A stretch of DNA of 64,000 nt from DATAWK01 sp036267255 (GCA_036267255.1 DATAWK010000003.1:1-64000), one strand, 5' to 3'; positions 16,905-25,078 are shown, numbered from the stretch's first letter. The notes: generated by a model not told the origin, from the sequence alone. Made by a program: numbers and translations.

Positions 16905-17330
16905 ATGGCACAGGATAATGCCTCGATCGTCCGCGGCTTTGCAGACGAAGTGATCACGCAAGGAAACATCGAAGCGGCGGCGCATTATGCCTGGGAAGAC
17001 GTGGTTGAGCAGGTTCCACTGCCTGGCCAGGGTCCCGGTCTTGATGGCCTGAAAGACATAATCCGCGCCATGCGTGCCGGTTTTCCGGATATTGTCTTCT
17101 CCATTCAGGAACAAGTTTCAGAACACGATAAAGTCGCCAGCCGCTTTGAATGGACCGGCACCCACAAAGGTGAATTTCTCGGCATTCCGGCAACAGGACG
17201 GCCTGTGCGCGTCTGGGGAGTTGTCATTGATCGACTGGAGGATGGCCGTATTAAGGACACTCGCATCCTTATGGATACTTTTGGCATGATGGCCCAGCTC
17301 GGCGTTTTGCCTTCTCCGCCCACACCGTAA
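16905..17330 (+). CDS. ester cyclase / SnoaL-like NTF2-fold protein, copy 2
   Basis: A 141-residue paralogue of the protein at 7160, sharing most residues, including VRGFADEVITQG, PGQGPGLDGLKDIIRAMRAG, FPDIVFSI and SRFEWTGTHKGEFLGIPATG. It starts at ATG 16905 after GGAGAAGAGA. The two copies lie about 9.7 kb apart, near the two ends of the repeat-rich region. Here it heads a plus-strand run with an ArsR regulator, an SRPBCC protein and a DinB protein. Function unknown. Confidence 0.88.
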   Translation: MAQDNASIVRGFADEVITQGNIEAAAHYAWEDVVEQVPLPGQGPGLDGLKDIIRAMRAGFPDIVFSIQEQVSEHDKVASRFEWTGTHKGEFLGIPATGRPVRVWGVVIDRLEDGRIKDTRILMDTFGMMAQLGVLPSPPTP

Positions 17331-17366
17331 TCCATAGGTCCTCATAAGGAATCGCAAAATTAGCAG

Positions 17367-17735
17367 TTGACATTGACCGAGACAATCCACTACCGTTTGG
17401 TTGTGGATAAGCTTGGTACAACATTTGCGGCTTTGTCGGATCCAACCCGCCGGGCAATGATCGAACGACTCTCCCACGGGCCTGCCTCTGTGCATGGATT
17501 GACGGAACCGTTTGCACTCTCGCAGCAGATGATTTCAAAACATATCGCCTACCTGGTGCGGGCACGGATTGTGATCAAGACGAAGCGTGGACGAGAGAGT
17601 GTGTGCACGCTTCGGCCAGAGGCGATCAAGACGGTCAGCGACTGGACCATCCGCTATCGCCGATTCTGGGAAGAGAGTTTCGACAAGCTGGAAGTGGTCG
17701 TAAATCAAATGAAGAAAGAGGAGGGTCTGAGATGA
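17367..17735 (+). CDS. ArsR family transcriptional regulator
   Basis: A winged-helix regulator of up to 122 residues. LGTTFAALSDPTRRAMIERL is the standard ArsR opening, and LTEPFALSQQMISKHIAYLV the recognition helix. No metal-binding Cys motif is seen. The start is uncertain: the frame can begin at TTG 17367, TTG 17397 or GTG 17403, and homologues usually start a few residues before LGTTFAAL, favouring the later two. Its TGA overlaps the next gene's ATG, coupling it to the SRPBCC gene. ArsR-AHSA1 pairs of this type are common; a second pair is at 44640-45390. Confidence 0.88.
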   Translation: MTLTETIHYRLVVDKLGTTFAALSDPTRRAMIERLSHGPASVHGLTEPFALSQQMISKHIAYLVRARIVIKTKRGRESVCTLRPEAIKTVSDWTIRYRRFWEESFDKLEVVVNQMKKEEGLR

Positions 17736-18241
17736 AAGAAAACACGGTTAACGAGACAAAGCGGATGGTTGTCACAAGAGTTTTTGATGCTCCACGCGAG
17801 TTGCTTTGGAAGGCATGGACCAACCCGAAATACGTGATGCAGTGGTGGGGGCCGAAGGGCTTTAGCTGCCCCGCCTGCGAGATTGATTTTCGCGTGGGAG
17901 GAAAATTTCGCTACTGCATGAGAACGCCGGATGGCCAGGAGGGCTGGAACGGCGGGGAATACCACGAGATTGTTCTGCACGAGAAGATTGTTTACTCTTT
18001 CTACTTCTCCGACCCGCAGGGAAACAAGATTGAGCCTGAGGAGTTAGGAATCGAACCTGAGTCCATTGACGGCGCGTACGACATGGTCCTCTTTGAGGAT
18101 CTCGGGAACGGCCAGACGAAGCTCACCTTGATTGGAAATGAACCTATGGAGAACGCAAAAGAGAGCGGTCAATTCGAGGGCTGGGTTGAGACACTCGATA
18201 AAATTGCGGCCGTTGTTGCAGAGCTGGCGCACGAGAAATAG
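17732..18241 (+). CDS. SRPBCC (AHSA1) domain protein
   Basis: A 169-residue START-like protein of the activator of Hsp90 ATPase homologue 1 group. The signature VTRVFDAPRELLWKAWTNPK is followed by MQWWGPKGFSCPACEIDFRV and GGKFRYCMRTPDGQEGWNGG, and it ends FEGWVETLDKIAAVVAELA. These proteins form a hydrophobic pocket for small ligands. It is coupled to the ArsR gene by a 4-base ATGA overlap, so the regulator probably controls it. The ligand cannot be inferred. Confidence 0.92.
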   Translation: MKENTVNETKRMVVTRVFDAPRELLWKAWTNPKYVMQWWGPKGFSCPACEIDFRVGGKFRYCMRTPDGQEGWNGGEYHEIVLHEKIVYSFYFSDPQGNKIEPEELGIEPESIDGAYDMVLFEDLGNGQTKLTLIGNEPMENAKESGQFEGWVETLDKIAAVVAELAHEK

Positions 18242-18285
18242 GAAGCTGAAGGTTTGATTCGTGAAACTCAATCGTGGAGAAAGAA

Positions 18286-18846
18286 ATGAAAAGACTATCG
18301 TTTCTCGCTATCGCCCTGCTGGCATTCGCATTTGCCGCCCATGCCCAGGACGCGATGAAGAAAGATGAAGCTAAACCTGCCGATCCGGAAGTGAAAGTCG
18401 TGCTCGATTCCTGGAATGAGATTGGCCGCAAGCTGACGGTGATGGCCGAAGATTTTCCCGAGGACAAATATGACTTCAAGCCGACACCCGCGCAGCGGAG
18501 CTTCGCCGAGCAGTTGCTGCACGCGGCGGGTTCATGCTACTACTTCACGAATGCTGTGATGGTGCAGAAGCCTCCCGTGGGAGAAGATCCGAAGCGCGAC
18601 CAATACAAGTCCAAGGCCGACATCGTTGCGTACGTCAAGCAATCCTTCGCCGATGGCGCAGCCGCCATCCAGGCGGAAGGCGAAAAAGGCATGACGAGGG
18701 AGGTTGTTTATTTCCCTCAGCAGAAATCGCGCGTTCTCGACATAGCCTACGGCATCATCGAACATAGCGGTGAACACTACGGCCAGCTCGTTGTGTACTA
18801 CCGCCTCGCGGGTCTTGTGCCGCCGGAGTCGCGGCCCAAGAAGTAA
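18286..18846 (+). CDS. exported DinB family protein
   Basis: A 186-residue protein with a clear signal peptide (MKRLSFLAIALLAFAFAAHA, cleavage after AHA) and a DinB four-helix bundle. Metal-ligand histidines are visible in QLLHAAGSCYYF and IIEHSGEHYGQLVVYYRLAG. It starts at ATG 18286 behind GGAGAAAG; an upstream in-frame start at 18274 would spoil the signal peptide. It follows the SRPBCC gene by 44 bases, so it may be the last gene of that operon. DinB proteins include thiol-dependent transferases; the substrate here is unknown. Confidence 0.9.
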   Translation: MKRLSFLAIALLAFAFAAHAQDAMKKDEAKPADPEVKVVLDSWNEIGRKLTVMAEDFPEDKYDFKPTPAQRSFAEQLLHAAGSCYYFTNAVMVQKPPVGEDPKRDQYKSKADIVAYVKQSFADGAAAIQAEGEKGMTREVVYFPQQKSRVLDIAYGIIEHSGEHYGQLVVYYRLAGLVPPESRPKK

Positions 18847-18868
18847 AGCTCAAGAGACCAGGTACCCC

Positions 18869-18960
18869 GTCCTGTAAAACGCGCTTGTCGTCATGCACTT
18901 CTGGATTTTCAAACAAATTTGCCGAGGGTAGAGGAGTGGGTGATGGCGGGAGTGATCGGT
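18869..18960 (+). repeat. dispersed repeat R, copy 6
   Basis: Begins with TCCTGTAAAACGCGCTTGTC, then GTCATGCACTTCTGGATTTT, CAAACAAATTTGCCGAGGG and GTAGAGGAGTGGGTGATGGC, then diverges. It starts 22 bases after the DinB stop, within the 334-base gap before the DUF6602 gene. Confidence 0.8.
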
Positions 18961-19032
18961 GAGGGAATTGGGCTGTTCGTAACAACTACGGTTCAGGTTC
19001 CGGTTAGACCGTGATTGGGGAGGAATCCGGAT

Positions 19033-19068
19033 CACTTCCTATAAGCCGACTTCTCATCACTAATCCGG
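19033..19068 (+). repeat. short dispersed motif (S), copy 2
   Basis: ACTTCCTATAAGCCGACTTC followed by TCATCACTAATCCGG. It is almost identical to 8437-8471. Together with copy 6 of repeat R it fills most of the gap before the DUF6602 gene. Confidence 0.7.
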
Positions 19069-19180
19069 CACAATGATTGCATTCGCGATTTGGCGACATG
19101 TGTAGTTTTCGAACTCGGCAACGGATAAGGGAAAGTGCGCGGCCTCCTAAGCCCAAAAAGCTAGCATAAGACACCAAGCC

Positions 19181-20059
19181 CTACCTGAGCCCGGAGCAGT
19201 GGAGTGTGCCCATATCTTTATCGTGCGCCCGATTTGGAGGAAAAGCGGTGATCCCAGGCCGTCTCAGATTGCGCCGCGTCACGTCGCAGAAAACGCTCAA
19301 TATGCCTGTCAAGAGAAACTGGAAGCCAAGATGTGATTCATCATGCTTGTGCTCAAAGCCGACAAATCCTGCTTTATCCCCGCTCCCCTCAGGCCGACGT
19401 TTGAAGAGACTCCACTTATCGAGTACGCCTATGTAGCCAATCACTTCATCGAACGTCGGTTTGGAGAGTCCACCATATGCCTTCTCAACTTGGCTAAATG
19501 CCCATTCAAGAACTCCCATCGAGGGCTTGTCGACGTTGGAATGTACAGCGATAAGCGCGAGGTAGGGCCCGCGCACCATGGCCCGTCCTCGATCGCGCAC
19601 CGGGCCAGCACAAAGGCGACCAGCTTTTTGCAAGGCTTTGCATTCGGCTTTAATATCGCGTTCATTGAGGTGCTTCTTAACCGAGATAATAGCGATGACA
19701 CCCTCTGGCGGCACGATCGCTGTATTTCCGAGACGTTGGAATACTGGGTATCGAGCTGAGTCGTAAACGATGATGTCAAGCTGAGTCGAGTGCGCGTCAC
19801 CAGTTCCATGGCGCTCCCGACCATCTTCCCCCGTTTTCACTGCTGGTTTAAGAATAAAGCCAGTGAGTACCTCTAGGTCTTTGGGTAATACAGCGTCCAA
19901 ATACTGGCGGATTAGCTCCTCGACGAACCGTCCGTCCTCGCCGCTATGAGCAGAGCCAAGACGCTTACTGGCGGGGATCAATGTCTCGAACTGCCTGTAT
20001 TTCCTGATCAGAGCATCTATTTCGGCAGACCAGTAACCACGAACCCTAGATCCATCCAT
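19181..20059 (-). CDS. DUF6602-like protein, possible PD-(D/E)XK nuclease fold
   Basis: A 292-residue soluble protein resembling the DUF6602 family. The conserved part runs from HSGEDGRFVEELIRQYLDAV through LEVLTGFIL, STQLDIIVYDSARYPVF and GVIAIISVKKHLNERDI. The order Glu (helix 1), LDIIVYD, then a strand ending in VK resembles a PD-(D/E)XK nuclease core, though the residue normally Glu before VK is Ser here, so activity is doubtful. The start at 20059 is preferred; the frame extends 11 codons further. It is a single gene between repeat copies 6 and 7, with no methylase beside it. Its function is unknown. Confidence 0.75.
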   Translation of the reverse strand: MDGSRVRGYWSAEIDALIRKYRQFETLIPASKRLGSAHSGEDGRFVEELIRQYLDAVLPKDLEVLTGFILKPAVKTGEDGRERHGTGDAHSTQLDIIVYDSARYPVFQRLGNTAIVPPEGVIAIISVKKHLNERDIKAECKALQKAGRLCAGPVRDRGRAMVRGPYLALIAVHSNVDKPSMGVLEWAFSQVEKAYGGLSKPTFDEVIGYIGVLDKWSLFKRRPEGSGDKAGFVGFEHKHDESHLGFQFLLTGILSVFCDVTRRNLRRPGITAFPPNRAHDKDMGTLHCSGLR

Positions 20060-20280
20060 AAGTATGAGGAGTCCTCTGTTCCTACAGTTCAACTGTATTC
20101 ATCTGGACCCACTCTAAACCCATTGATGACTAAATCCTTCGCTTTGGACACCATGCAGCACTGCTGTGCGTCAGCTATACCCTGACGACTCTTCAGACAT
20201 CGTTACCGTAAACGACATAAACAGCAAGGCCAGTTTTCCCGTCGGGATGAAACTATCTCGCTCGTCTTTGACTGTTGCCA

Positions 20281-20386
20281 ACAGGCCAATGCACTCATCG
20301 AGCAAGGAATTGAGCCGACATCGGGACATTAGTCCTCATAAAACGCTCTTCTAGGCACCGACTATCTACTAACGAGAAGCCGACAT
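20281..20386 (+). repeat. dispersed repeat R, partial copy 7, with inverted S fragment
   Basis: CAGGCCAATGCACTCATCGA matches the leading block of copy 1, and TAGTCCTCATAAAACGCTCT matches its second block. It is followed by AACGAGAAGCCGACATA, an inverted piece of the S motif. It occupies the 391-base stretch upstream of the DUF6602 start, where no gene is visible before 20451. Confidence 0.65.
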
Positions 20387-20450
20387 ATGAGGAGCTATTA
20401 TTCTGGCGCTCGAAGACACCTAACGACTATCCGTTTTCCAGAGGCTTGAT

Positions 20451-20711
20451 GTGATAATCGGCCCAGAGGCGTCTATGAACCATTCACAACAAGAGCTAAA
20501 TGATCTTTATCAGAGTCTGAAGGGGCAACCTTCAAGCGATTACGATGAGGCAAGACTTACGGACGGCGACTTGATCCAGCAGCTGCAAATCGACGTTCTT
20601 ATGCCCGATGGTACGAGCAAGACCGTAACATACACCCGAACGCGGGAAAACCTTGACGCGGAGTGGGGTCTGTGGGAACCAGGCTTTAGCGCGGCTATTG
20701 CGGTGGATTGA
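20451..20711 (+). CDS. small hypothetical protein
   Basis: An 86-residue (GTG 20451) or 78-residue (ATG 20475) acidic soluble protein: NHSQQELNDLYQSLKGQPSS, DLIQQLQIDVLMPDGTSKTV and a Trp-containing end. I do not recognise a family. The amphipathic, evenly mixed composition looks like a real small protein, but no strong ribosome binding site is present. It is a lone gene between repeat copies 7 and 8. Confidence 0.45.
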   Translation: MIIGPEASMNHSQQELNDLYQSLKGQPSSDYDEARLTDGDLIQQLQIDVLMPDGTSKTVTYTRTRENLDAEWGLWEPGFSAAIAVD

Positions 20712-20746
20712 ACAGGCGATAGCGGTTGATGTGCCGGAAGACTGAT

Positions 20747-20800
20747 AAGTCCTGATAAACGCGCTTGTCGTCATGCACTTCTGGATTGTCGGCAATCCGG
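20747..20800 (+). repeat. dispersed repeat R, copy 8
   Basis: AGTCCTGATAAACGCGCTTG, then GTCATGCACTTCTGGATTGT and GGCAATCCGGGAG. It starts 36 bases after the small hypothetical gene. The remaining 400 bases up to the cold-shock gene hold no gene, only a hairpin and a tandem repeat. Confidence 0.75.
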
Positions 20801-21027
20801 GAGCTATCGGTTCTTCTCCTCGGTGGACGCAAGTCGCCTTCGTGCTCAAGGAACGAGATGGCCGGTTGGTAACAATGGACGGGAGCGGGTATGGGCACAA
20901 CGCATGTGGGGATGGCTGTGCGGAATCGCAATGGGGGAGACACAAGAGAGAACTGAACAGAAGGAACATCCAAGGAAATACAGCTACAGAAAAGCAACAA
21001 GCGAGTTACAAACCGTGAGGCGTGCGT

Positions 21028-21049
21028 GAGTGCCTCTGCGCAGGCACTC
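21028..21049. terminator. hairpin downstream of cold-shock gene
   Basis: GAGTGCCT and AGGCACTC form a perfect 8-bp stem with a 6-base loop; GAGTGCCT occurs again 13 bases on. There is no T run, so it may be an RNA-processing or stability element rather than a terminator. It lies about 170 bases past the cold-shock stop. Confidence 0.35.
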
Positions 21050-21145
21050 CATGTCGTGCATAGAGTGCCTACGTCCCTGCAGCAATAAAGGAAGCGATGT
21101 ACAGCTCTGGGGGAGGGCTGAACTCTCCACTGCAGGGAAACTTAA

Positions 21146-21236
21146 AAATCCACGCGCAGTAAAACATCTACGCGGTGCAACAACCTACGCGTTACAAGAA
21201 TCTACGCGCAGTAAAAAATCTACGCGTTGCGCATTA
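21146..21236 (-). repeat. 17-18 bp tandem repeat in cold-shock 3' region
   Basis: Five CACGCG/TACGCG cores start at 21151, 21169, 21186, 21203 and 21221, spaced 18, 17, 17 and 18 bases. Read on the minus strand, each unit is CGCGTAG followed by about ten T-rich bases. The first unit contains the stop codon (TAG) of the cold-shock gene, so the array begins inside the gene's end and runs through its 3' untranslated region. Confidence 0.75.
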
Positions 21237-21426
21237 CGTTGGCAGCGTTGAGGCCTTTGGGGCCTTGCTGGCATTCAAACTCGACGGCATCGCCCTCATT
21301 GAGGGTTTTATAGCCGTTCTCCTGAATTGCAGAAAAGTGAACAAATACATCTTCGCCGGTAGAACGTTGAATAAAGCCGTACCCCTTGGCACCGTTAAAC
21401 CACTTCACAACACCTTGTTCCCGCAC
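21220..21426 (-). CDS. csp: cold-shock domain protein
   Basis: A 68-residue single cold-shock domain protein, an RNA chaperone binding single-stranded nucleic acid. Both RNA-binding motifs are intact: KGYGFI (RNP1) and VFVHF (RNP2), and the end GPKGLNAANVMRNA is typical of CspA-type proteins. It starts at GTG 21426 with an AAAGGA ribosome binding site at the right spacing. It is a single gene with a tandem repeat beginning at its stop codon. A long 5' leader is possible in the upstream gap, as in other csp genes. Confidence 0.96.
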   Translation of the reverse strand: MREQGVVKWFNGAKGYGFIQRSTGEDVFVHFSAIQENGYKTLNEGDAVEFECQQGPKGLNAANVMRNA

Positions 21427-21778
21427 GGATGAATCCTTTCGATTGTTATCTCCGCCAGCAGGGTGGGGTTATCGGATGGAAGCCGACGCACGGTACCGAG
21501 ACGCAGTACCAAGGCGACTGCTTCGCAATTCGATCCTTACCGCACAGAGATGATCCAACCAGTCTTGCAATTGGCCTACCCCAAATACAGTTACGAACGA
21601 ACAAGCACTAGATTCGTAGCATTTCGTGACCATGTTATGACAGGAAAATTTGACAAATGCAAGAAAAATCTAACTATATGCATCGTTTTTGCAACAAGGG
21701 GGTAGGAAAACGATTGCCGAGGCAAAGAAAGATCCAAGGGCGGCCATAAGACAGCGCCGGAGGAGCGGGCGGACGGCT
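21427..21778. other. intergenic region between csp and BrkB-type gene
   Basis: 352 bases between divergent genes. It must contain the csp promoter and leader and the promoter of the BrkB-type gene. It includes AT-rich segments (for instance near 21600-21690) that contrast with the flanks. I see no gene, and no motif I can assign with confidence. Confidence 0.4.
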
Positions 21779-22735
21779 ATGCTTGAGATAGATTCCATGC
21801 CGATCCTCTCCCTAACGTCGCCAGCGCCGCCGAGCGAACCGCCCCTGAAGGTGAAGCCTGTGCGGGACGAGGGGTTCGTGGCGCAGGCCGTGGCGATGCT
21901 GCGGTACCTGAGCCGGACGGACGTGCACACCTACGCGTTCAGCGTGGCGGCGAACACGATTCTTTCGCTGTTTCCGTTTATCGTGCTGCTGCTGACGCTG
22001 ACCGATAATGTGTTTCATTCGCCGCGCATGGAGCTGGTGATTGGCGATATGCTGCGCAGCCTGCTGCCGACAGGGCAGGAATTTGTGGTGCGCAACATGA
22101 TGTGGCTGGTGCATTCGCACAAGACGGTGGCGGCGTTTTCTGTGTTTATGCTGCTGGTGTCATCGACTGGCGTGTTTCTGCCGCTGGAGATTGCGCTGAA
22201 CCAGGTGTGGGGGGTGAAGGAAAACCGCTCGTACTGGCGGAACCAGATGGTTTCTCTGGGGCTGGCGTGCGCGGTGGGGATTCTGGCGCTGGCGTCGGTG
22301 GCATTTTCCGCGGCGCACCAGACGCTGCTGACGCTGCTGTTTTTCGGGCATACGCAGAACATGGCGTTTCGCATCCTGGCGCAGAGCGTGCTGAAGGTGC
22401 TGGCGGGCGTGGCGAGCATCGGGATATTTTTTCTGATTTACTGGCTGCTGCCGAACCGGAAGATTCCGGCGCGCGCGGTTTTGCCCAGCGCGATTGTTAC
22501 GGGCCTGGTGTGGGAGGGCGCGAAGCTGGCATACATCAAGGCGCTGCCGTGGCTGGATTTGAAATCGGTTTACGGGCCGTTTGCGATTTCGGTGGGACTG
22601 ATGATGTGGGCCTTTCTTTCCGGCCTGATTCTGCTGGCGGGAGCGCATCTGACGGCGACGCGGAGTTTGCGGCGGATGGCGCGAGAGAGCGCGAGCAAAG
22701 AGAAGACAGCGAGCGAGGAAAGTCATCTGATTTAA
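21779..22735 (+). CDS. YihY/BrkB family inner-membrane protein
   Basis: A 318-residue protein of the YihY/virulence factor BrkB family with six hydrophobic helices. Family markers are HTYAFSVAANTILSLFPFIV, SSTGVFLPLEIALNQVWGVK, and KLAYIKALPWLDLKSVYGPF with SVGLMMWAFLSGLILLAGAH. I use ATG 21779, which has GGAGG upstream; the frame continues to TTG 21689. Despite the old name tRNA-processing RNase BN, the family is an uncharacterised membrane protein group. The next gene starts 46 bases later and is likely in the same transcript. Confidence 0.88.
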   Translation: MLEIDSMPILSLTSPAPPSEPPLKVKPVRDEGFVAQAVAMLRYLSRTDVHTYAFSVAANTILSLFPFIVLLLTLTDNVFHSPRMELVIGDMLRSLLPTGQEFVVRNMMWLVHSHKTVAAFSVFMLLVSSTGVFLPLEIALNQVWGVKENRSYWRNQMVSLGLACAVGILALASVAFSAAHQTLLTLLFFGHTQNMAFRILAQSVLKVLAGVASIGIFFLIYWLLPNRKIPARAVLPSAIVTGLVWEGAKLAYIKALPWLDLKSVYGPFAISVGLMMWAFLSGLILLAGAHLTATRSLRRMARESASKEKTASEESHLI

Positions 22736-22780
22736 GAGAAGAACCAGGTTTCGGCAAAACGGTACACTTGAGCTAGATCG

Positions 22781-25003
22781 ATGCATCCGATGGTTCCGAA
22801 ACAGAGTTACAACCAATCCGTTCTGCGCAGGCTGGAAGAGCAGTTTTTTCACCTGCTGCACAGAAAGCCGCCCGCCAGCAGACTGGGAAACAGCGTGTTC
22901 TGGCTGTTCGCGCTGACGGTGGGACTGTATGTGCTGGCATGGCTGCCGGGCGGCGTGGGAGAGGTGTTTCGCTCGCTGGGTTCGCTGACGCTGCTGGCCG
23001 GAGTTTTTGGCGCGATTCCGCTGGTGGTGCGATGGCTGCGCTGGCGCATGCTGTGGAAGCTGCGCAATCGCCTGCTGGTGACCTATCTGCTGATCGGGCT
23101 GGCGCCGGTGGTGCTGTTTGGAACGCTGGCGGCGATTGCCGCGTATGTTTGCTCGGGACAATTTGCGAACTTTGCGGCGACGGCGGAGATCAACACGCAA
23201 CTGGCCGAGCTGGCGACGCGCAATCAAGCCTTTGACAATCAGATTGCCCATGCGGTGACCGATCATGGCGGCAGCGTATCCACGCAGCAGGCAATGGGGA
23301 TCCAACTGTCGAACGAAGATATGGCGCTGGCGGGAACGGGGCTGAAGCTGGGAGCCTTTCTGGACGGCGTGCAACTGGCGATGCCATCGCTGCCGGAGCC
23401 GATGCAGATGCAGGGCATTGCGCCGCCGCATTGGGCCGGAGCGTCGTTTCGCGGACTGGTGCTGGACCACGACCAGGTTTTTTTTCGCGCGATCGACCGC
23501 GAGCGAGCGGGAACGCATTCCATTGTGACGATTACCAGCCTGCCGCTGAACAGCGAATTTCTGGGACGCGTGGCGAGCGGGCTGGGCAGAATTACGATGC
23601 TGCCGAATACGCGCGTAACGACGCGGGTGTCGAATCGGCTTTCCCCGAGCGCGGGCAATTTGAAAGAACCGGCGAAAGAAGATTCCGATGCGGCGGTATT
23701 GAACCAGGCAAAAACATTCGACAAAGCAGGCAAGACTCCGGTGGAGACGATTTCCGGCGGGACGCTGGCAAAGAGAGTGAACCTGCTGGATATTCCCATC
23801 AATATTCCGACGCTGCTGGAAACGACGGACTGGCAGAGCGGCTTAAAGTTTGCCGTGGTTGCGGTGGTGACATCGCGACCGTCGCTGCTGTATCAACGAC
23901 TCTTTCAGCAATCGGTTCTTATGGGGACGGCGCTGCGGATCGCGTTGATTGTGGCGGCGATTGTGTTTGGCGTGCTGCAATTGCTGGCGCTGCTGATGGC
24001 CAGCCGGTTGAGCCGGACGATTACAAAATCGGTGGCGGACCTGTATGAAGCGACCCACGCCGTGGACGAAGGAAATCTAAACTATCGCATTCAGGTGACG
24101 CGGAACGATCAACTGGCGGAGCTGAGCAGCTCCTTCAACCGTATGGCAACGTCTCTGGAACGATCGCTGCTGGAGCAAAAAGAAAAAGAACGGATGCTGA
24201 GCGAGCTTGCCATTGCGCAAGAGGTGCAGGAGAATCTGTTTCCCAATCGGGATGTGTCATTTTCGCGGCTGGAACTGTATGGCGGAAGCCGGCCGGCGCG
24301 CGCAGTGAGCGGAGACTACTACGACTTTCTGCTGTTCGGCGAGACGAGCGTGGGGCTGGCCATCGGCGATATCAGCGGGAAGGGAATTTCCGCGGCGCTG
24401 CTGATGGCGACACTGCATTCGGCGGTGCGGGCCTATCGTTTTTACAGCGAAGACATGATCGCGAATCATCGGCTGCTGTCGAATGGAAGTCCGACGGGCG
24501 GCAATGGGGTGGACCGGGAGATGCTGGAGGATATTTTTCAGTCGCCGGGAAAAGTTCTTTCGCTGCTGAACCGTCATCTCTACTTCAGCACGCAGCCGGA
24601 AAAATATGCGACGCTGTTTCTGGCGCGCTACGATGCCAAGGAAAATATGCTGCGTTACTCGAATGGCGGGCAACTGCCGCCGCTGGTGTTGCGCGCCGAC
24701 GACAGCGTGGAGCGGCTGGATTGCGGCGGGACGGTGGTGGGCCTGATCGAGGGCGTGACGTATGAGGATGGCGGGCTGCAACTGGCTCCGGGAGATATTT
24801 TTGTGGGATACAGCGACGGTGTGACGGAACCGGAGAATGAGTTTGGAGACTTTGGCGAGGAGCGCATGATCGAGCTGATTCGCCAGAATCGACACTTGCC
24901 GCTGTCGGAGATTTGCAGCCGCATGATGCTTGCGCTGGATGACTGGATTGGCGCGGCGGAGCAGCCGGATGACATTACGCTGGTGCTGGCGCGGCAGCGT
25001 TGA
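22781..25003 (+). CDS. membrane HAMP-SpoIIE serine phosphatase
   Basis: A 740-residue signalling protein. Three hydrophobic segments occur in the first 125 residues, then an extracytoplasmic region (about 130-370), another membrane helix (about 382-405), a HAMP linker (TKSVADLYEATHAVDEGNLN onward), a short coiled coil (LLEQKEKERMLSELAIAQEV), and a C-terminal PP2C/SpoIIE phosphatase (about 500-740). Metal-site motifs include SGDYYDFLLF, IGDISGKGISAALLMATLHS, and FVGYSDGVTEPENEFGDFGE. The QEVQENLFP linker is characteristic of RsbU-type phosphatases. It probably dephosphorylates an anti-sigma antagonist; no such partner is encoded next to it. Confidence 0.92.
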   Translation: MHPMVPKQSYNQSVLRRLEEQFFHLLHRKPPASRLGNSVFWLFALTVGLYVLAWLPGGVGEVFRSLGSLTLLAGVFGAIPLVVRWLRWRMLWKLRNRLLVTYLLIGLAPVVLFGTLAAIAAYVCSGQFANFAATAEINTQLAELATRNQAFDNQIAHAVTDHGGSVSTQQAMGIQLSNEDMALAGTGLKLGAFLDGVQLAMPSLPEPMQMQGIAPPHWAGASFRGLVLDHDQVFFRAIDRERAGTHSIVTITSLPLNSEFLGRVASGLGRITMLPNTRVTTRVSNRLSPSAGNLKEPAKEDSDAAVLNQAKTFDKAGKTPVETISGGTLAKRVNLLDIPINIPTLLETTDWQSGLKFAVVAVVTSRPSLLYQRLFQQSVLMGTALRIALIVAAIVFGVLQLLALLMASRLSRTITKSVADLYEATHAVDEGNLNYRIQVTRNDQLAELSSSFNRMATSLERSLLEQKEKERMLSELAIAQEVQENLFPNRDVSFSRLELYGGSRPARAVSGDYYDFLLFGETSVGLAIGDISGKGISAALLMATLHSAVRAYRFYSEDMIANHRLLSNGSPTGGNGVDREMLEDIFQSPGKVLSLLNRHLYFSTQPEKYATLFLARYDAKENMLRYSNGGQLPPLVLRADDSVERLDCGGTVVGLIEGVTYEDGGLQLAPGDIFVGYSDGVTEPENEFGDFGEERMIELIRQNRHLPLSEICSRMMLALDDWIGAAEQPDDITLVLARQR

Positions 25004-25078
25004 GATATTTTCCTGATTGACCTGCTGCACTTGTGCCGATAAAATCGCGAGCTAGTTCATCCCCAAGGAGCTATCTCG

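Noticed and set aside
9083..20800. Integron with attC sites
   Set aside because: The repeats have same-orientation spacing like attC, but I found no GTTRRRY/RYYYAAC core pairs or strong palindromy in them, no integrase gene, and the genes point both ways.
20773..21029. Two overlapping short frames after repeat copy 8
   Set aside because: They start inside the repeat, lack ribosome binding sites and show no protein-like pattern.
21146..21236. CRISPR array near the cold-shock gene
   Set aside because: The 17-18 base units are contiguous without unique spacers and no cas gene is present.
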